Source of the DNA: Pomphorhynchus laevis
Taxonomy: Eukaryota > Acanthocephala > Palaeacanthocephala > Echinorhynchida > Pomphorhynchidae
Assembly: GCA_012934845.2 (NCBI GenBank)
Contig: WNNJ02000574.1
Location: 1 to 64,000, forward strand
DNA length: 64,000 nt
Direction of reading: 5' to 3'
Part shown: positions 1 through 11,630 of the stretch, piece after piece
How the letters are laid out: each line of letters begins with the position of its first letter
How positions within the stretch are numbered: position 1 is the first letter of the stretch
Position numbers and translations under genes: made by a program
The notes under the pieces: generated by a model
What the model was told of the DNA's origin: nothing
The model's input: the letters and a program-made list of their open reading frames with translations, nothing else
Database searches by the model: none

Positions 1-286
1 TGTTATTATATTATATCAAAATTGTATATTTTGCTATTAAATGTGATTTTTATTTAACACTTTTTATGTTAATTTTTATAATGTGAATAAAATAATCAGT
101 AGGAAGTTATTCATGTTATAACCTGACGTAAAATACAATTCCCAATTGTTCATAAATATCGTCTGGTTATAGAAGTGAATTTAATGAATTTTAACATAAA
201 ACCAAACAAATCAGTTTATCAATTGATAAATTTATTAGCGCGAGATGAAGATTAAATTTGAAAGTAGCAAGATAAATGTATCTTAC

Positions 287-353
287 ATAGTAGAAGCTCC
301 AGTAGCCCCAATGAAGCAGCTCCCAGTCGATCAACACTGCTGATTCCAATTCT
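287..353 (-). other. Possible unidentified internal exon (left-arm copy)
   Basis: On the minus strand a pyrimidine-rich run ending AAACAG precedes 67 bases that end before GTAAGA. Two of the three frames are open, so the reading frame is undecided. The right-arm copy is at 31969-32035 and differs at one base. No domain is recognised, and the call rests only on splice-like borders. Confidence 0.22.
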
Positions 354-868
354 CTGTTTAAAAAAAAACAGAAACATTTTACAAATTGCAATATATATAC
401 AATAAATATAAATATTTATTGTATAGTATATAAATATTTATAAATATTTATATTAATATTTATAAATATAAATATTTATATATAAAGAATACCATGTTGT
501 TTCATTGTATGTTGTATTTTAAGTATTTATTGTATTTATTGTGTTTATTTATTTTTTGTATTTATTATAATATTATTGTATTTGCATTGATACAGATATA
601 TACAGATATATACAGAATACGACATATTGTATTTTGTATATAATAAAAGTATTGTATTTGCAGTTGAGAATAGAAACAAAAAATGACTTAAGTAATTTGC
701 AACTGTCAGACATTCTAGTTCTTTATTTGTTTTAGTTGCTTAATGAAGGAAGGCACAACTTAAACACAAGAATCGATGGCTATATAACGACCGGTAATGT
801 TGTTGTGTTGATGGTAAGATTGGAGGCTGGTAAATTAATTATCAGTCTCTTTAATAATAGGCTAATAT

Positions 869-1120
869 TTAAGCGAACATACGTACACAAGCGTCCAAAA
901 TCAGAAAATCAGAACAATCCAAATCAGTCCAAAATCTATCGAAAACGGCACAATTTTTTAATAACAAAAAGAAAATAAAAGCGATAAATAACCTCGCAAA
1001 GTTACAATATTTTGGAAAATCTAATACTTTTGCTGATATTCCTATAGAAATGATGAATATCAAAGTAATCAACTTGGTTGTAATTCCTGGAATTAGCGAT
1101 ATATTCTCCATATCGAACAT
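869..1120 (-). CDS. Unrecognised 83-residue hydrophobic ORF (left copy)
   Basis: An ATG-started frame of 83 codons, preserved identically in the right arm (31202-31453). The translation has two hydrophobic stretches, around residues 10-30 and 42-58, that could be membrane segments. No family is recognised, no splice signals were identified, and codon content is not clearly coding. It may be a chance ORF or part of an unseen exon. Conservation between the arms means little because the whole arm is duplicated. Confidence 0.2.
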   Translation of the reverse strand: MFDMENISLIPGITTKLITLIFIISIGISAKVLDFPKYCNFARLFIAFIFFLLLKNCAVFDRFWTDLDCSDFLILDACVRMFA

Positions 1121-1609
1121 TTGAAGTAATATGAGAGGACATGTCGAAAATGAAAAAAGCTATTTTCGTTATTAGTCTTAAAAATTAACATTGAAAAGCC
1201 AATTGTAGTTTCTCGATAGACTATTATAAAGTTGAAAACACGATTTAAGTTAAGCTTAATCCCAAATGAACGCTACTTTACAGATATATTTAATTATTCG
1301 TATTTAAAAAGCAGATAACTGCGTTTTCTTTGAAATTTGCCGAAAATCTTCAAAACAGCTAAGATTATTCTCAAAAAATATCATGTGATTTATTTGCTAA
1401 CATAATAACATTAATTGTCATCATATTGTAAGATCAAATACTCATTTTTTTACTGCAATATTCATAATTAATGTAAATTCGTACGAGAGTTAAATTATTA
1501 TATTTTTAATAATTTGTTTATATCATTTTATCATTTTTGTTGATATTTTTCAAAATCAGTGTGCATTCCAGCCGATTGCGCTGTCTGAAAAACAATATCT
1601 CGTATGTCA

Positions 1610-1807
1610 TTATGACGCAGATCTGAGTAACCTCCAAATGTATGTTATTTCCATGCGTCTTAAGACATAGAAACCCATACAATCAGCTTTACGATAACAC
1701 CTACTGCACCTGTAAATCTTAACATGGGAATGCCTAGCCAGAAACGTATAGGGATAAAGAAGTCGTTGTCGGGAAGCGCTAGACCAAGACTTTTGTTGGA
1801 TATGCAT
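1610..1807 (-). CDS. Unrecognised 65-residue ORF with a CxxC pair (left copy)
   Basis: A short frame identical in the other arm (30515-30712). It is basic and Arg/Tyr-rich and contains one Cys-x2-Cys followed by a third Cys, which recalls a degenerate zinc-binding domain of the kind found in transposase-related proteins. The second metal-binding half is not visible. It could equally be a chance ORF. Confidence 0.2.
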   Translation of the reverse strand: MHIQQKSWSSASRQRLLYPYTFLARHSHVKIYRCSRCYRKADCMGFYVLRRMEITYIWRLLRSAS

Positions 1808-2285
1808 TTCGCGTTGATAAGTGTAATAAAAACAATAAAACGATAAAATTTATTTTAAACTAATTTTGTGTTTTGTAGTTGACTTACAAATAATCCGTGG
1901 ACTTGTTAAATAGATAGACGAAATCTGAAATCAACTGATTTCCGTTACCTCTTAAATCCCTATAATCATTTGCAATTTTTTAATTAATTTATATTAATTT
2001 GACGTGAAGATTCATTTTAAAAATAAACATATATCTCCTTTGTCATTTTTATTTATTATAAAATAAATAAAAATAAATTATAGGGGTACTAATAATCATT
2101 CAAATCATTTAAACCATGAACGGTTCAGAATTGCTCATTTAGTACTGCCTACTCTAGTATTGCCTTCAGGATTCCATTGGAATACGGCAATATGTTGAAA
2201 GCTGTTTTCGGTACTTAATTGGACTAAATCAACGATCAGCATGTGACTTTTGAAAAAGAGCATTTTGAATGAATATAGAAGTGAC

Positions 2286-2672
2286 CTGAAAGTCGTGAAT
2301 CAAAGTGGAGTCTATTAAGCAACACCACCATATACACCTGGAAAGTTGTCTACTCAGCACATCCATGCACTACTATTATACATGCCGTATTCATAAAGGA
2401 TCCAACGAGTACAGCGACAATTCTGCAGCAACCTCTGCCTAGTGTTTAAGGTCGGTCCGCACAGCAATTCGATCAGGTAAAGAGCTTAAGCCTCAGACAA
2501 TTAAGCAAAGTGTCGGAAACGTCTTCATTCACAATGTCACACAGGCAACCGAAACAACCAGTGAACACTGCATTCTTCTAATGAGTGTTGCCGGGTACTC
2601 ATTGGTCGTCTAGAAGTTACATGATGACTGAAAGTCGTGAATTATGGGTCCAGTCTTATAAGCAACACCATG
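2286..2672. repeat. Pair of ~45-bp direct repeats
   Basis: The stretch GAAAGTCGTGAAT...AAGCAACACCA occurs at about 2286-2330 and again at about 2629-2672. The right arm has the matching pair near 29615 and 29995, so the duplication predates the palindrome. No gene was recognised between 1.8 and 3.2 kb; the 79-codon frame at 2642-2881 looks accidental. Confidence 0.6.
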
Positions 2673-3207
2673 TTATATATAATTGTTTTCTGAAAGAAAA
2701 ACTTATGTAGAATGCTTCGACCGAAACTTTGAACGCATAGTTCAAGTCTTTTGGTGTCTGTGTACACTTTTTTCCCGAAATGCTCTCTACCATGCTTATC
2801 ATAGATTGTTTGGTGTGAGATCATAAAGATCGATTGAAGATCGATAACATAGCAGTCATGAAAATCTTGACTGCTAGACAACGAGTCCAGGATTATCAGA
2901 TTTTACACAACCAATGAAACCTCCCATCATGATCTTCAGAAACTGCATTGTCCGAGATGCTCTTTGGCATGCTTATGAGATAATGATGATCGATTGAAAT
3001 CGGGACTGGTTATCCTGTTGTAAATTATCCATTGAATATTTGGTAGGTCACTCAAGGTAACTTTCGCATATAAATTCAGCTACAGAATCGTGTATTCAAG
3101 ATTTCTAATTTTATACATTCTGACTACTAACGACATCATTGTCACAGCCGTTTTCGTTTCGCCCGTATTAATTAATAAAACTAAAACTTGAAACTTGAAC
3201 TAAAATC

Positions 3208-3815
3208 TTGTTATGAAATAAAATAATAATGTGGCATTGATCAATTCAACGCTGGAAAACATCAGTAGAACACTTTAAAGCTCATGAGCTTATATGAGCT
3301 TTATATGATGAACCACACTTTGATGTTGCTCATTATATAAATGATGAGCCACACTTTAGTAGTTAATTGCTTCGCGCTGGAGTCAGTTGTTTTTGCCCAA
3401 GAGGCTAACGACTTTAGATTTTGTTTTAAGTGGTCATCTATAAGCGACTAATATATAATTCACAAGTTTAAAGTGCATGAGTATCAATTGTTAAATCATT
3501 ATTCTGTTACAAATATTAAGACTCATAAGAATCTGCGCTGGCAAAGTTCCTATCTGCCATGTGTTGATTGTAGATAAACTGCTCTTTCATATATAGGATC
3601 AGATAACTGAGTCTACCTATTTTAAACGATATAAAAATAAAGATAAATAATAAATAATTACATAAGATTTTATAGAATTTATATTTATATCAAGTCAAAA
3701 TTTATAATTGAAATTTAAAATAAAAGTCAATTTTTTGAATTGACTAATAAATAGAGACGATGTTTTATAATAAAGATTAGAGGTTATCAGGATGAACTGC
3801 TTTGATATCAGGTCT
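3208..3815. repeat. 600-bp direct repeat, copy 1
   Basis: Nearly identical to 5146-5747 in the same orientation. It contains the sequence around GTGGCATTGATCAATTCAACG, the TTAATTGCTTCGC segment that also borders the RTE-like LINE at 16.4 and 47.3 kb, and the head of an R320 repeat from about 3599. The right palindrome arm has only one copy, which matches copy 1 at one end and copy 2 at the other. Confidence 0.85.
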
Positions 3816-5145
3816 CACTGATTTGATTGCTTTTAATATTTTTATAATTCTTTTTATATTAAAAAATAAATATAAGTAAACAATATGTTTACATATTGTT
3901 CAAATCAATTTAATTTGTAAATACGCAATTTAAAATATCTCTATTTGAACTACCATTCTTTATCGCGATTGTTTTCGATTTTATTTTCAGTTTAAATTGA
4001 TATATTTTTAAATTATTAAAAACAAAACTAGCTTGGACTTTAATTATATTAATCAGCTTTGACCATTCGGCAAATGTTGAACCACTGAACAGAGTCAATT
4101 GTGATTTATTAATTATAAGATAATTTTAGAAAGGCACGTTTTTTATTTAGCTATTTAAGTTTGAAAATATATTTTCTTTTAAGTTTAAACGGACGCAGCT
4201 TCCGAACATAATTTCATTTTAACAGCTATATTTGTTCAAAACAATAGTAATGTGTCCAAATTGATTGATTATTTCATTGCTTTTAATATTATAATATGTT
4301 ATATTTTAACATAATGTTACCGTAGGTTTTTTATTATTCCTTTTATACTGTTACATTTTAAAATACAATAATTTTTTAATTAATTATTGTCCGTTATAAA
4401 CAGATAAGACAACAAATATAGAAATACAAAAATACAGTAAGAAATATATTGTGATATATTTTTAAATATAAAAAGAAATATATGAAAATATAATAATCAA
4501 CAAGATTATAGAAATCTTATTGTTCCGTAATATCAAATCCATTTAATTTGTAAATACTCCATTCACAATATCCACTATTTGAACTACCATTCTTTATATA
4601 TTATATTTTAATATAATGACATATATTGTAATGATATATATTAATATAAGAATATATATTATATTTTAATATAATGTTACGTAGGTTGCTTAAATAAATC
4701 GTCAAAGAGGAAATAAAATTATAAAGTAATTCTATAACGTAATCCATTTTTTCTCAATGCTATTTTAAATTTCAACAAGAATGATACACAAATGGTAGAT
4801 ATTGTGAATTGCGTATTTACAAATTAAATGGATTTGATATTTTGGAAACAACAAGATTCCATAATCTTGTTTGCTTTTAATATTTTAATATTTCTTTTTA
4901 TATTTAAAAAGAAATATAAGTAAAAAATATGTTTACTTATATTTTGTTATCTTATTAATGTTGGTTTTCTCAGTAATGTTTACTTATATTTTGTTAATCT
5001 TAATTGAATGCTTATAGTAACGTAACCATATTTTATAACGTAATCCATATTTGTCTCAATACCTCTGAAATAGCACTTCTCAATGCTGTTTTAACAATGC
5101 TGTTTCTCAATGCTGTTTCACAAATGGTACACACATTTATTCTTG
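3816..5145. other. A+T-rich non-coding stretch present only in the left arm
   Basis: No gene seen. A ~55-bp motif containing TTTAATTTGTAAATAC and GAACTACCATTCTTTAT recurs at about 3905 and 4540, and related sequence in inverted orientation lies at about 4790-4845. There are many simple A/T runs. The right arm lacks this interval. Confidence 0.55.
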
Positions 5146-5747
5146 TTTTGAAATAAAATAATAATGTGGCATTGATCAATTCAACGCTGAAAAACATCAG
5201 CAGAACACTTTAAAGCTTATGAGCTTATATGAGCTTTATATGATGAGCCACACTTTGATGTGGCTCATTATATAAATGATGAGCCACACTTTAGTAGTTA
5301 ATTGCTTCGCACTGGAGTCAGTTGTTTTTGCCCAAGATGCTAACGACTTTTAATTTTGTTTTAAGTAGTCATCTATAAGCGACTAATATATAATTCACAA
5401 GTTTAAAGTGCATGAGTATCAATTGTTAAATCATTATTCTGTTACAAATATTAAGACTCATAAGAATCTGCGCTGGCAAAGTTCCTATCTGCCATGTGTT
5501 GATTGTGGAGAAACTGCTCTTTCATATATAGGATCAGATAACTGAGTCTACCTATTTTAAACGATATAAAAATAAAGATAAATAATAAATAATTACATAA
5601 GATTTTATAGAATTTATATTTATATCAAGTCAAAATTTATAATTGAAATTTAAAATAAAAATCAATTTTTTGAATTGACTAATAAATAGAGACGATGTTT
5701 TATAATAAAGATTAGAGGTTATCAGGATGAACTGCTATGATATCAGG
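5146..5747. repeat. 600-bp direct repeat, copy 2
   Basis: Partner of 3208-3815. It differs by scattered substitutions, for example GTGGAGAAACTG here against GTAGATAAACTG in copy 1. Unlike copy 1 it continues into a complete R320 tail (to about 5830). Confidence 0.85.
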
Positions 5748-5830
5748 TCTCACTATTCCTCGACTTAACATAGTAGCGGGGTCGAAACGCGTTAATGATG
5801 TATTTCCTCTGATGAAATTTGATTATTTAG
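5530..5830 (+). repeat. R320 dispersed repeat, full-length diverged copy
   Basis: It begins ATCAGATAACTGAGTCTAC and ends TTCCTCTGATGAAATTTGA. The tail retains the CTGCTATG / CATAGTAG helix, with a G-T wobble. The loop strand has GGGGTCGAAA where most copies have GGGGCCAAAT. The mirror copy is at 28390-28690 on the minus strand. Confidence 0.75.
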
Positions 5831-6013
5831 TTTATCTTATTTTAATACAAAGCATATTGTTTATTATCCATAAAATTTTTTCGCTTAATAGTTTATATAA
5901 ATTTATAATAATATTTTGTTTCTTTTATATTGTAAAATTATAAGAAAAACAATCGTGTTTTAAAAAAAAAGTTTCAATAAAAAATATGCACTAACATAAA
6001 CTGTATTACAATA

Positions 6014-6139
6014 ATCTTCAATGCGTTCAGCAGCCATATTTACGTCTTCCATAGGTGCAACAAACGCTCTAAGATTAGAATCACGGTTATGAAATCCCAT
6101 TGTCTGCATTTGTTCAAGTTCTGATGCTGTTCTGGAGTT
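6014..6139 (-). pseudogene. Ubiquilin UBA-domain fragment 1 (left copy)
   Basis: Mirror of 28081-28206; see that entry. About 40 residues of a ubiquilin-like UBA domain without the rest of the gene. Confidence 0.7.
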
Positions 6140-6713
6140 TAAATTGTTAACACTGTTAAATTGTTAAAATTGCTTTAAAAATTTTATTTTTCATAAAGTC
6201 GACACCACACTTTAATTAAAAGTGTCCGTTTATATTTTATTTTTTGACTAGTATATTATATATTAGTAAAAAATAATATAATATTATATATTTATGTATA
6301 GTATATTTTATATTTGCAAAATTTATAAGTTATCAACTATTAATTTAAAGTCATACTATTAAAAGGATTCAAATATAGTAAACAAATATAGAAAAATTAT
6401 AAAATAAAAAGTTTGTAGAATAATTTCATTTAATTTCATTTAATTTCATCAAAATTTAATTTTCAACAAGTTCGACATTAAACATTAATTGAACATAAAA
6501 CATTGTTTAAGTTTTAAACCATTCATATTTTATTTTCAGATATAAAATTTAGTATTTATTTTGCTAAACATGTAATTACTATTACCTCAAAGTCGTATTT
6601 TTAAAAAATAGTTAAAAATATGAATATTTTAAAGAATAAAACACTATATACAATAATAGAAATATTAAATTAATGATAAAATTATAAAAGATAGAATAAA
6701 AATTAAAAAACAG

Positions 6714-7067
6714 TCAAGAGTCTTTAATACGTTCTACAGTTATATTTGCGTCCCCCATAGATGCAACGAGCGCTCTAAGATTTGTATCACGGTTAGGGAA
6801 TCCCACTGTCTGCATTTGTACAAGTTCGAATGCATAAAGTTGTTCTTGAGTTTGGTTTGGTTGTTGATTTGTCGGCTGATGTTGCTGGGGATGAAGACGA
6901 TCTAATGGTTGAAACAACGAAATAGTATGATCTTGATTTGAATTCTGTAAATTTTGAGAAAACAATCCATTAAGCTCGTTTGAAACTGAGCAGAAAAAAG
7001 TCGTATCAAGAATACATAGTTTCAGTATTTCAGACAGAGGTTGTATTACCGGGAAAACAAATATCAC
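6714..7067 (-). pseudogene. Ubiquilin C-terminal fragment with UBA domain (left copy)
   Basis: Mirror of 27153-27506 with an identical 117-residue translation; see that entry for the domain description. It lies about 600 bp upstream, in coding direction, of the shorter UBA fragment at 6014-6139. Confidence 0.7.
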
Positions 7068-7696
7068 AGGTCAATAATAAATTGTCGGTGGAACTAATCA
7101 GATCAGATAACTGAGTCTAATTATTTATACGATATATATAAAGATAGATGATAAATAATTATATCAGAGTGTTTATAATTTATTATTAAATCAAGTTAAA
7201 ATTTATAATTGAAATTTATTATAAGTTTGTAAATTTTATAAACAATTAATTAGCTTTAAAAAATAATAATACTTTATACAATTTAATATTGAATTAATTT
7301 AACTTAGCAAATAAACACTTGCTGACAAAATGCCAAGTGGTAATAAATATCAAATCGATGAGTCATTGAAGCGTGATGCAAAGAAAACTCATGTATTACA
7401 ATTCTACTGAGCAAAGTCACTTAATTATGCAATTATTTACATCAAAACTAAACAATCTAATTTTTCTTTGTCAATTTATCATTCCACACTAAAATCTTTT
7501 AAAATGCTGAATTCTAAGTAAACTTTTGACCTTAGCAAAGCACAAATAAACACGTTGCAAGCCCGAATTGTAAAAACAAGTTATGAAATTTTGATATTTT
7601 GTTTTATATTTTGAGCAAATATAGCTGTTAAAAACGTTATATGCAATAAAAAATATACATGAAATTTAAATTATAAAAACATTTTTAATGAACGTT

Positions 7697-8608
7697 TCAT
7701 GAATTGCAATTATGACCGGATCTATTCCTACATGTTTTAAGGATATTCCAATTTGCACCGTATCGGGTTTTAACGTAATCGAGGGAATTTGCCGGAATTC
7801 TTACGAGCACCTGCTCAAACAAAGCTTGCTTTGTTGGAAAAAATAATGATGAATTGTATTTTAATCCTGAATAATCTTTTACAATCACAAATCCGTCTTT
7901 TATAAAATACCAAAACAGATCAATTGTTTTAGGATTTTTTTTACTAAGCTCGACATGTGTTTGCATTTCATTTCCACTTACATTGTGAACGTTATGTCCG
8001 TTTTTTAAAAGAATCGGAACAATTTCAACGTTGAACATTTGTCTTTTCTCTAACGGCACAATAATATCTATGTCATCGTCATACGGGATCATTTGACCGT
8101 GATGACGGACTAATCCCAACACGGATCCTGCTGACATAGAGTAGTTGAAATTGTAGGCTTCTAAAAGCGTGATAATCTTCTCGAATATTAGAACAGTATT
8201 TCTCCGACAGCAAGGTGGAATGTTAATTGTTTTGTTAAGAATCTCGTTAAAATGTGCTTTCTCCGCGCATTTTGTTGTAAAGCTACAACCTTGATTGATT
8301 TCATGGCCGCTTTTGAATTTTATTTGTTTTATAATACTTGAATTCATTATAATTTCCAAGTCGTCAATCATGTGACTTTGATAAAATTTGGAAATGGGAA
8401 AATCGCAATAGGCCGTGAAATTTTCAAACACAAATACACACTTCAGTCTAGGAATCGTTGCTTTATTCATTATATGTTTATTACAATCGTAAATTTTCCA
8501 TCTTATTACAGTTGCAAATGTAAAAAATATGGATAACGCTATGATTTTAAATGTAAGTTTAGCTGAAAATCTTTTTTGTAAAATTCGCGTCTTCATTGAA
8601 TTTGCCAT
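7697..8608 (-). CDS. LicD/fukutin-family transferase-like membrane protein (left copy)
   Basis: Single-exon 303-codon gene, intact from ATG to stop. A positively charged N-terminus (residues 1-15) is followed by a hydrophobic segment at about 18-40, which fits a type II signal anchor with the rest in the secretory pathway lumen. At about residues 150-190 lies the LicD-type core: a GSVLGLVRHHG segment followed by IPYDDDIDIIV, the Asp-rich motif of this nucleotidyltransferase-fold family, whose known members (LicD, fukutin, FKRP) transfer phosphorylated groups to glycans. About eight cysteines in the lumenal part could form disulfides. It is almost identical to the right-arm copy, with one visible change (Gln here, Leu there, in the IIK-x-IKF segment). 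The upstream region carries a strong hairpin and a Penelope-like fragment. Substrate is unknown; family assignment is fairly sure, activity is inferred. Confidence 0.82.
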   Translation of the reverse strand: MANSMKTRILQKRFSAKLTFKIIALSIFFTFATVIRWKIYDCNKHIMNKATIPRLKCVFVFENFTAYCDFPISKFYQSHMIDDLEIIMNSSIIKQIKFKSGHEINQGCSFTTKCAEKAHFNEILNKTINIPPCCRRNTVLIFEKIITLLEAYNFNYSMSAGSVLGLVRHHGQMIPYDDDIDIIVPLEKRQMFNVEIVPILLKNGHNVHNVSGNEMQTHVELSKKNPKTIDLFWYFIKDGFVIVKDYSGLKYNSSLFFPTKQALFEQVLVRIPANSLDYVKTRYGANWNILKTCRNRSGHNCNS

Positions 8609-8699
8609 TTTTTGAAATTGTATATCGTAAGCTTAACTTCTTCAATTTGGTTATAGGCTAAATGTAACTGAGCGGATTTACGTTAATAAAAGAAATGTT

Positions 8700-8824
8700 T
8701 TTAATAAGAATTTTACAGAAAAGCTGATTTTTAAATGTAACAGAAAAAATGTAAAGTTTGTGATGTAATAAATGATAATTGCAGTGTAAGTAATACGACA
8801 AACAAATGTTTTTCTTGTAAATAG
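8700..8824 (+). mobile_element. Penelope-like element fragment (Cys motif before GIY-YIG)
   Basis: Plus-strand translation gives CKVCDVIND...SNTTNKCFSCK, matching the segment just upstream of the GIY-YIG domain in the Penelope-like element at 61.3-62.2 kb (VCDVINN...SNTTNK there). Only this Cys-rich linker remains. Mirror and partial copies lie at about 11912-12036, 22184-22308, 25396-25520 and 51703-51827. Confidence 0.65.
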
Positions 8825-8856
8825 TTGATAATGATCAATTATTGTAAAATGATTAT

Positions 8857-8910
8857 TGGAACTGGATCAAAGAAAAAAGGATTTTTTCTCTTTCCTTTGA
8901 TCCAGCTCCA
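8857..8910. repeat. Hairpin with TGGATCAAAG arms
   Basis: Arms at 8857-8872 and 8895-8910 pair as TGGAactGGATCAAAG with CTTTGATCCagcTCCA. Copies lie near 11826-11879, 22341-22394, 25310-25363 and 51861-51914. The same tip sequence (TGGATCAAA...) ends the 147-bp element at 38108-38254, so this looks like a shortened member of that MITE family. Confidence 0.65.
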
Positions 8911-9101
8911 AATATTCTTTACCAAATGTTTTTTATTAAATATTAGTAATAATGGTAACTGCAAATAATAATGGTAACTCTTTCATCTAGGGCTATCTCA
9001 TATCCATCATGTGCTCAAGATGAGCTCTCATGTTCGAAGATTGTAATCAGTCGTTTCAAAATTTAGATAACAAATCATTGTATTCGGAAACGTATTTTGG
9101 A

Positions 9102-9432
9102 TCTCAGTGTATAGTGAAAAAGTGTATATCAGAAAATAGTAAAATATATAAATCAACACAATAATATAAACAATAAATTTAAAATTTTTAGCAATAAATT
9201 TTTATGAATAAATAATAAATGATATACTTTGTATTCGAATATAATCCTAAATAATCAAATTTCATCAGAGGAAATATGTCAAAGGGCACGTATTTGGCCC
9301 TGCTGATGTGTTGGGTCTCAGTGTATAGTGAAAAAGTGTATAGCAGAAAATAGTAAAATATATAAATCAACACAATAATATAAAAAATAAATTTAAACTC
9401 TCAAGTAGCAAATTTTTATGGATGAATAATTA
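9102..9432. repeat. Pair of ~120-bp direct repeats
   Basis: About 9102-9220 and 9315-9432 share CTCAGTGTATAGTGAAAAAG and the following A/T-rich sequence. Between them is the end of an R320-type repeat (9256-9310, minus orientation: TTTCATCAGAGGAAATA...GCACGTATTTGGCCC). The mirror pair is at about 24788-25118. The 61-codon frame here is not considered real. Confidence 0.65.
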
Positions 9433-9611
9433 AATGATATACTTTTTATTAAAATATAATACTATATAATTAAATATAATAATTTGGTTTTATCTGCATA
9501 TGATGAAATAGCTGTCGAAATAAAGACCTTAAAACATAAGGTTATTTGCAAAAATATATTGCATTCAATAATTAGGTTAAGTGGCTAATAAATATCATAA
9601 TTTTATTTATT

Positions 9612-9725
9612 GTTAATTTTATTTATTGATAAAAATAAAATTAACAACAATTAATTTTATTTATTGATAAAAATAAAATTAACAACAATTAATTTTATTT
9701 ATTGATAAAAATAAAATTAACAACA
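9612..9725. repeat. 38-bp tandem repeat, three units
   Basis: Three near-perfect units each containing AATTTTATTTATTGATAAAA. Each unit is itself self-complementary (TTAATTTTATTTATTG against AATAAAATTAA), so single strands could form several cruciforms. Mirror array at 24495-24608. Confidence 0.85.
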
Positions 9726-9825
9726 AAGTGAAAATTTTATTCCAAATACAGGAGCAACCAAAAGTAGCATTAAGCTTTTAGAATCTTTAGAGTTGATCAT
9801 CTGATAATAAATTTGCATAAGAGGA

Positions 9826-9872
9826 AATACGTCATTAGCACGTATTTGGCCCCCAAATACGTGCTAATGAAG
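9826..9872. repeat. Near-perfect palindrome made from two R320 ends
   Basis: CATTAGCACGTATTTGG and CCAAATACGTGCTAATG, 17 bp each, are separated by three bases. This is the final P3-containing part of the R320 tail joined to its own inverse. Mirror at about 24348-24394. Confidence 0.75.
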
Positions 9873-10019
9873 GTAAATTTATTGTAGTTTACTGATGAGA
9901 GGTAAATTATAATTATTTAAAAGTAAATGAAACATATGAACTGTGATATTGAAATTAATACTGGTATAAAACACTTTTTCAGTATAAATTATACAACATA
10001 ATTTTTGAAACACAAAATA

Positions 10020-10150
10020 GGAATAAATTTTCAGAATATAAATACGAAGGATATTAATACGCTTTATACAAATTTAGATTTAGCAGATAAAGATGAAGCG
10101 ATATAAAAATTTATTAATATTATATTCGGAAACTATACGTTAGTATCTTT
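10020..10150 (+). mobile_element. Penelope-like RT fragment (N-terminal part)
   Basis: The frame reads GINFQNINTKDINTLYTNLD...DEAI, which matches the INFQNINT...FTNLDLAD segment found in the Penelope-like fragment at 52.85-52.95 kb. In this family it lies at the start of the RT domain. It is broken, and no other RT motifs were found next to it. Mirror copy at 24070-24200. Confidence 0.5.
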
Positions 10151-11612
10151 TTTGTTATTATCTTTTTGGGCCATAAGTTAAAAGACAAGTGTTCAACGAT
10201 GAAATTGTTCCGAGTCTTTTAAAAGAACAAACATCATGTTTGAAATGTTATTTGGATGTAATCACATGTCGCTATAAGTACAAATATCAGTAACAATTGA
10301 TATGTTTAAAATAAAAATCAAAAAATGGCTGGATTAAATATGAAATCAATAAATTTGAAATGTTTCAAATCGTTTATAAGATTATTAAGATATTAATACT
10401 TACGGCCTATAATAATTGTCAGAATTGTAAAATAAGGATTACGAACAACTGAGCTTATAAATACTTTCGACTTATAATAATTTCTATCAGAATGATAAAA
10501 TATTCAGACTACGTATTCATCACTGTTTAGCAAAATTATTCTCAGTTTGGAAAACTCGACAATTTTCAAATTTTCATGACATAATTTTTAACATTTGGTT
10601 GAAAGGCAACCTTATACACAAATTTTGTGCTAGAACAGTAAAAGAAGAAAATAAAGTTATTCAAACAAAGATTGTTGAAACTACTTTGTTATTACGTTTT
10701 GTCTACCCTACATCTGTAAGGTTTACGTACTGAAGGTATGCTTAATAAAAATTTGCTTTTTTAAAATAGACGCAAGCTAACATTTGCATAACACAATCGG
10801 ACCAATTTTGAAGTAAATGTAACTTTTCTATTTGTACTATATCTTTGTAATTTAAAAACATTTTCACAGTTAGCTTAACACTTGGTCAGCATATATCGGA
10901 TATCAATCAATGAAAACAGTAAAACAATCTTTTGGGTAGTCAAAAAATAAATGTTAATTCTTCAAACTTTATGAGGATATGCAAACATTTAAATATTTAA
11001 AATAATTTAAAACAAATTCAGTCTACAGCTGTAAGATTGTCTTACTGTTAGTTATCGAGTAACAACAATATTTAAAATTAAATTATTTTTTGAATGCAAC
11101 ATTATAATTAAGATTTTCAAAAAATATTAATATAGACATCAACAAAATAGTAATTTTTCATAATATTATACAATAAAACAAAAACTTAAAATAATCATTT
11201 GCATTAGGTTTCAATTAATTAAAATCTAAGCTCGATTCAATCAGATTTCGTACAGCTGCAATCGAATTATATTTATTACAATATTATTATTTTTTAATGT
11301 GATACAATCTATTAAAACAAAATTATCACATAATATTATATAATTAATTCAAACAGTAAAAAACTCAGAAATATAAAAGCAAAACAAACAATATTTGTTT
11401 AATTTTAATAAAACATTTTCTAATAATACGATAAGCATCCAATTAAGATTTACAAAATATGAGTACGCAGTACCGAGAAAAGCATCATTATCATCTCCTC
11501 ACTTCATTCTTCAAACCTGAAAGTTTAATATTCATCGTCTCGTCAATTACTAATCAACTTGTTCAATTACCTTCTTTTAAATGATTTCTCGGAATTTTAA
11601 TGTTTTCATCGA
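10151..11612. other. Non-coding A+T-rich stretch
   Basis: No gene, structured repeat or recognised element seen in either strand. The reverse complement is preserved at about 22608-24069 in the other P1 arm with few differences. Confidence 0.5.
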
Positions 11613-11630
11613 CTTTCAATTGAATACACT

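Noticed and set aside
9188-9373. 61-codon ORF repeated at 24847-25032
   Set aside because: It spans an R320 end between direct repeats; low complexity and no protein features.
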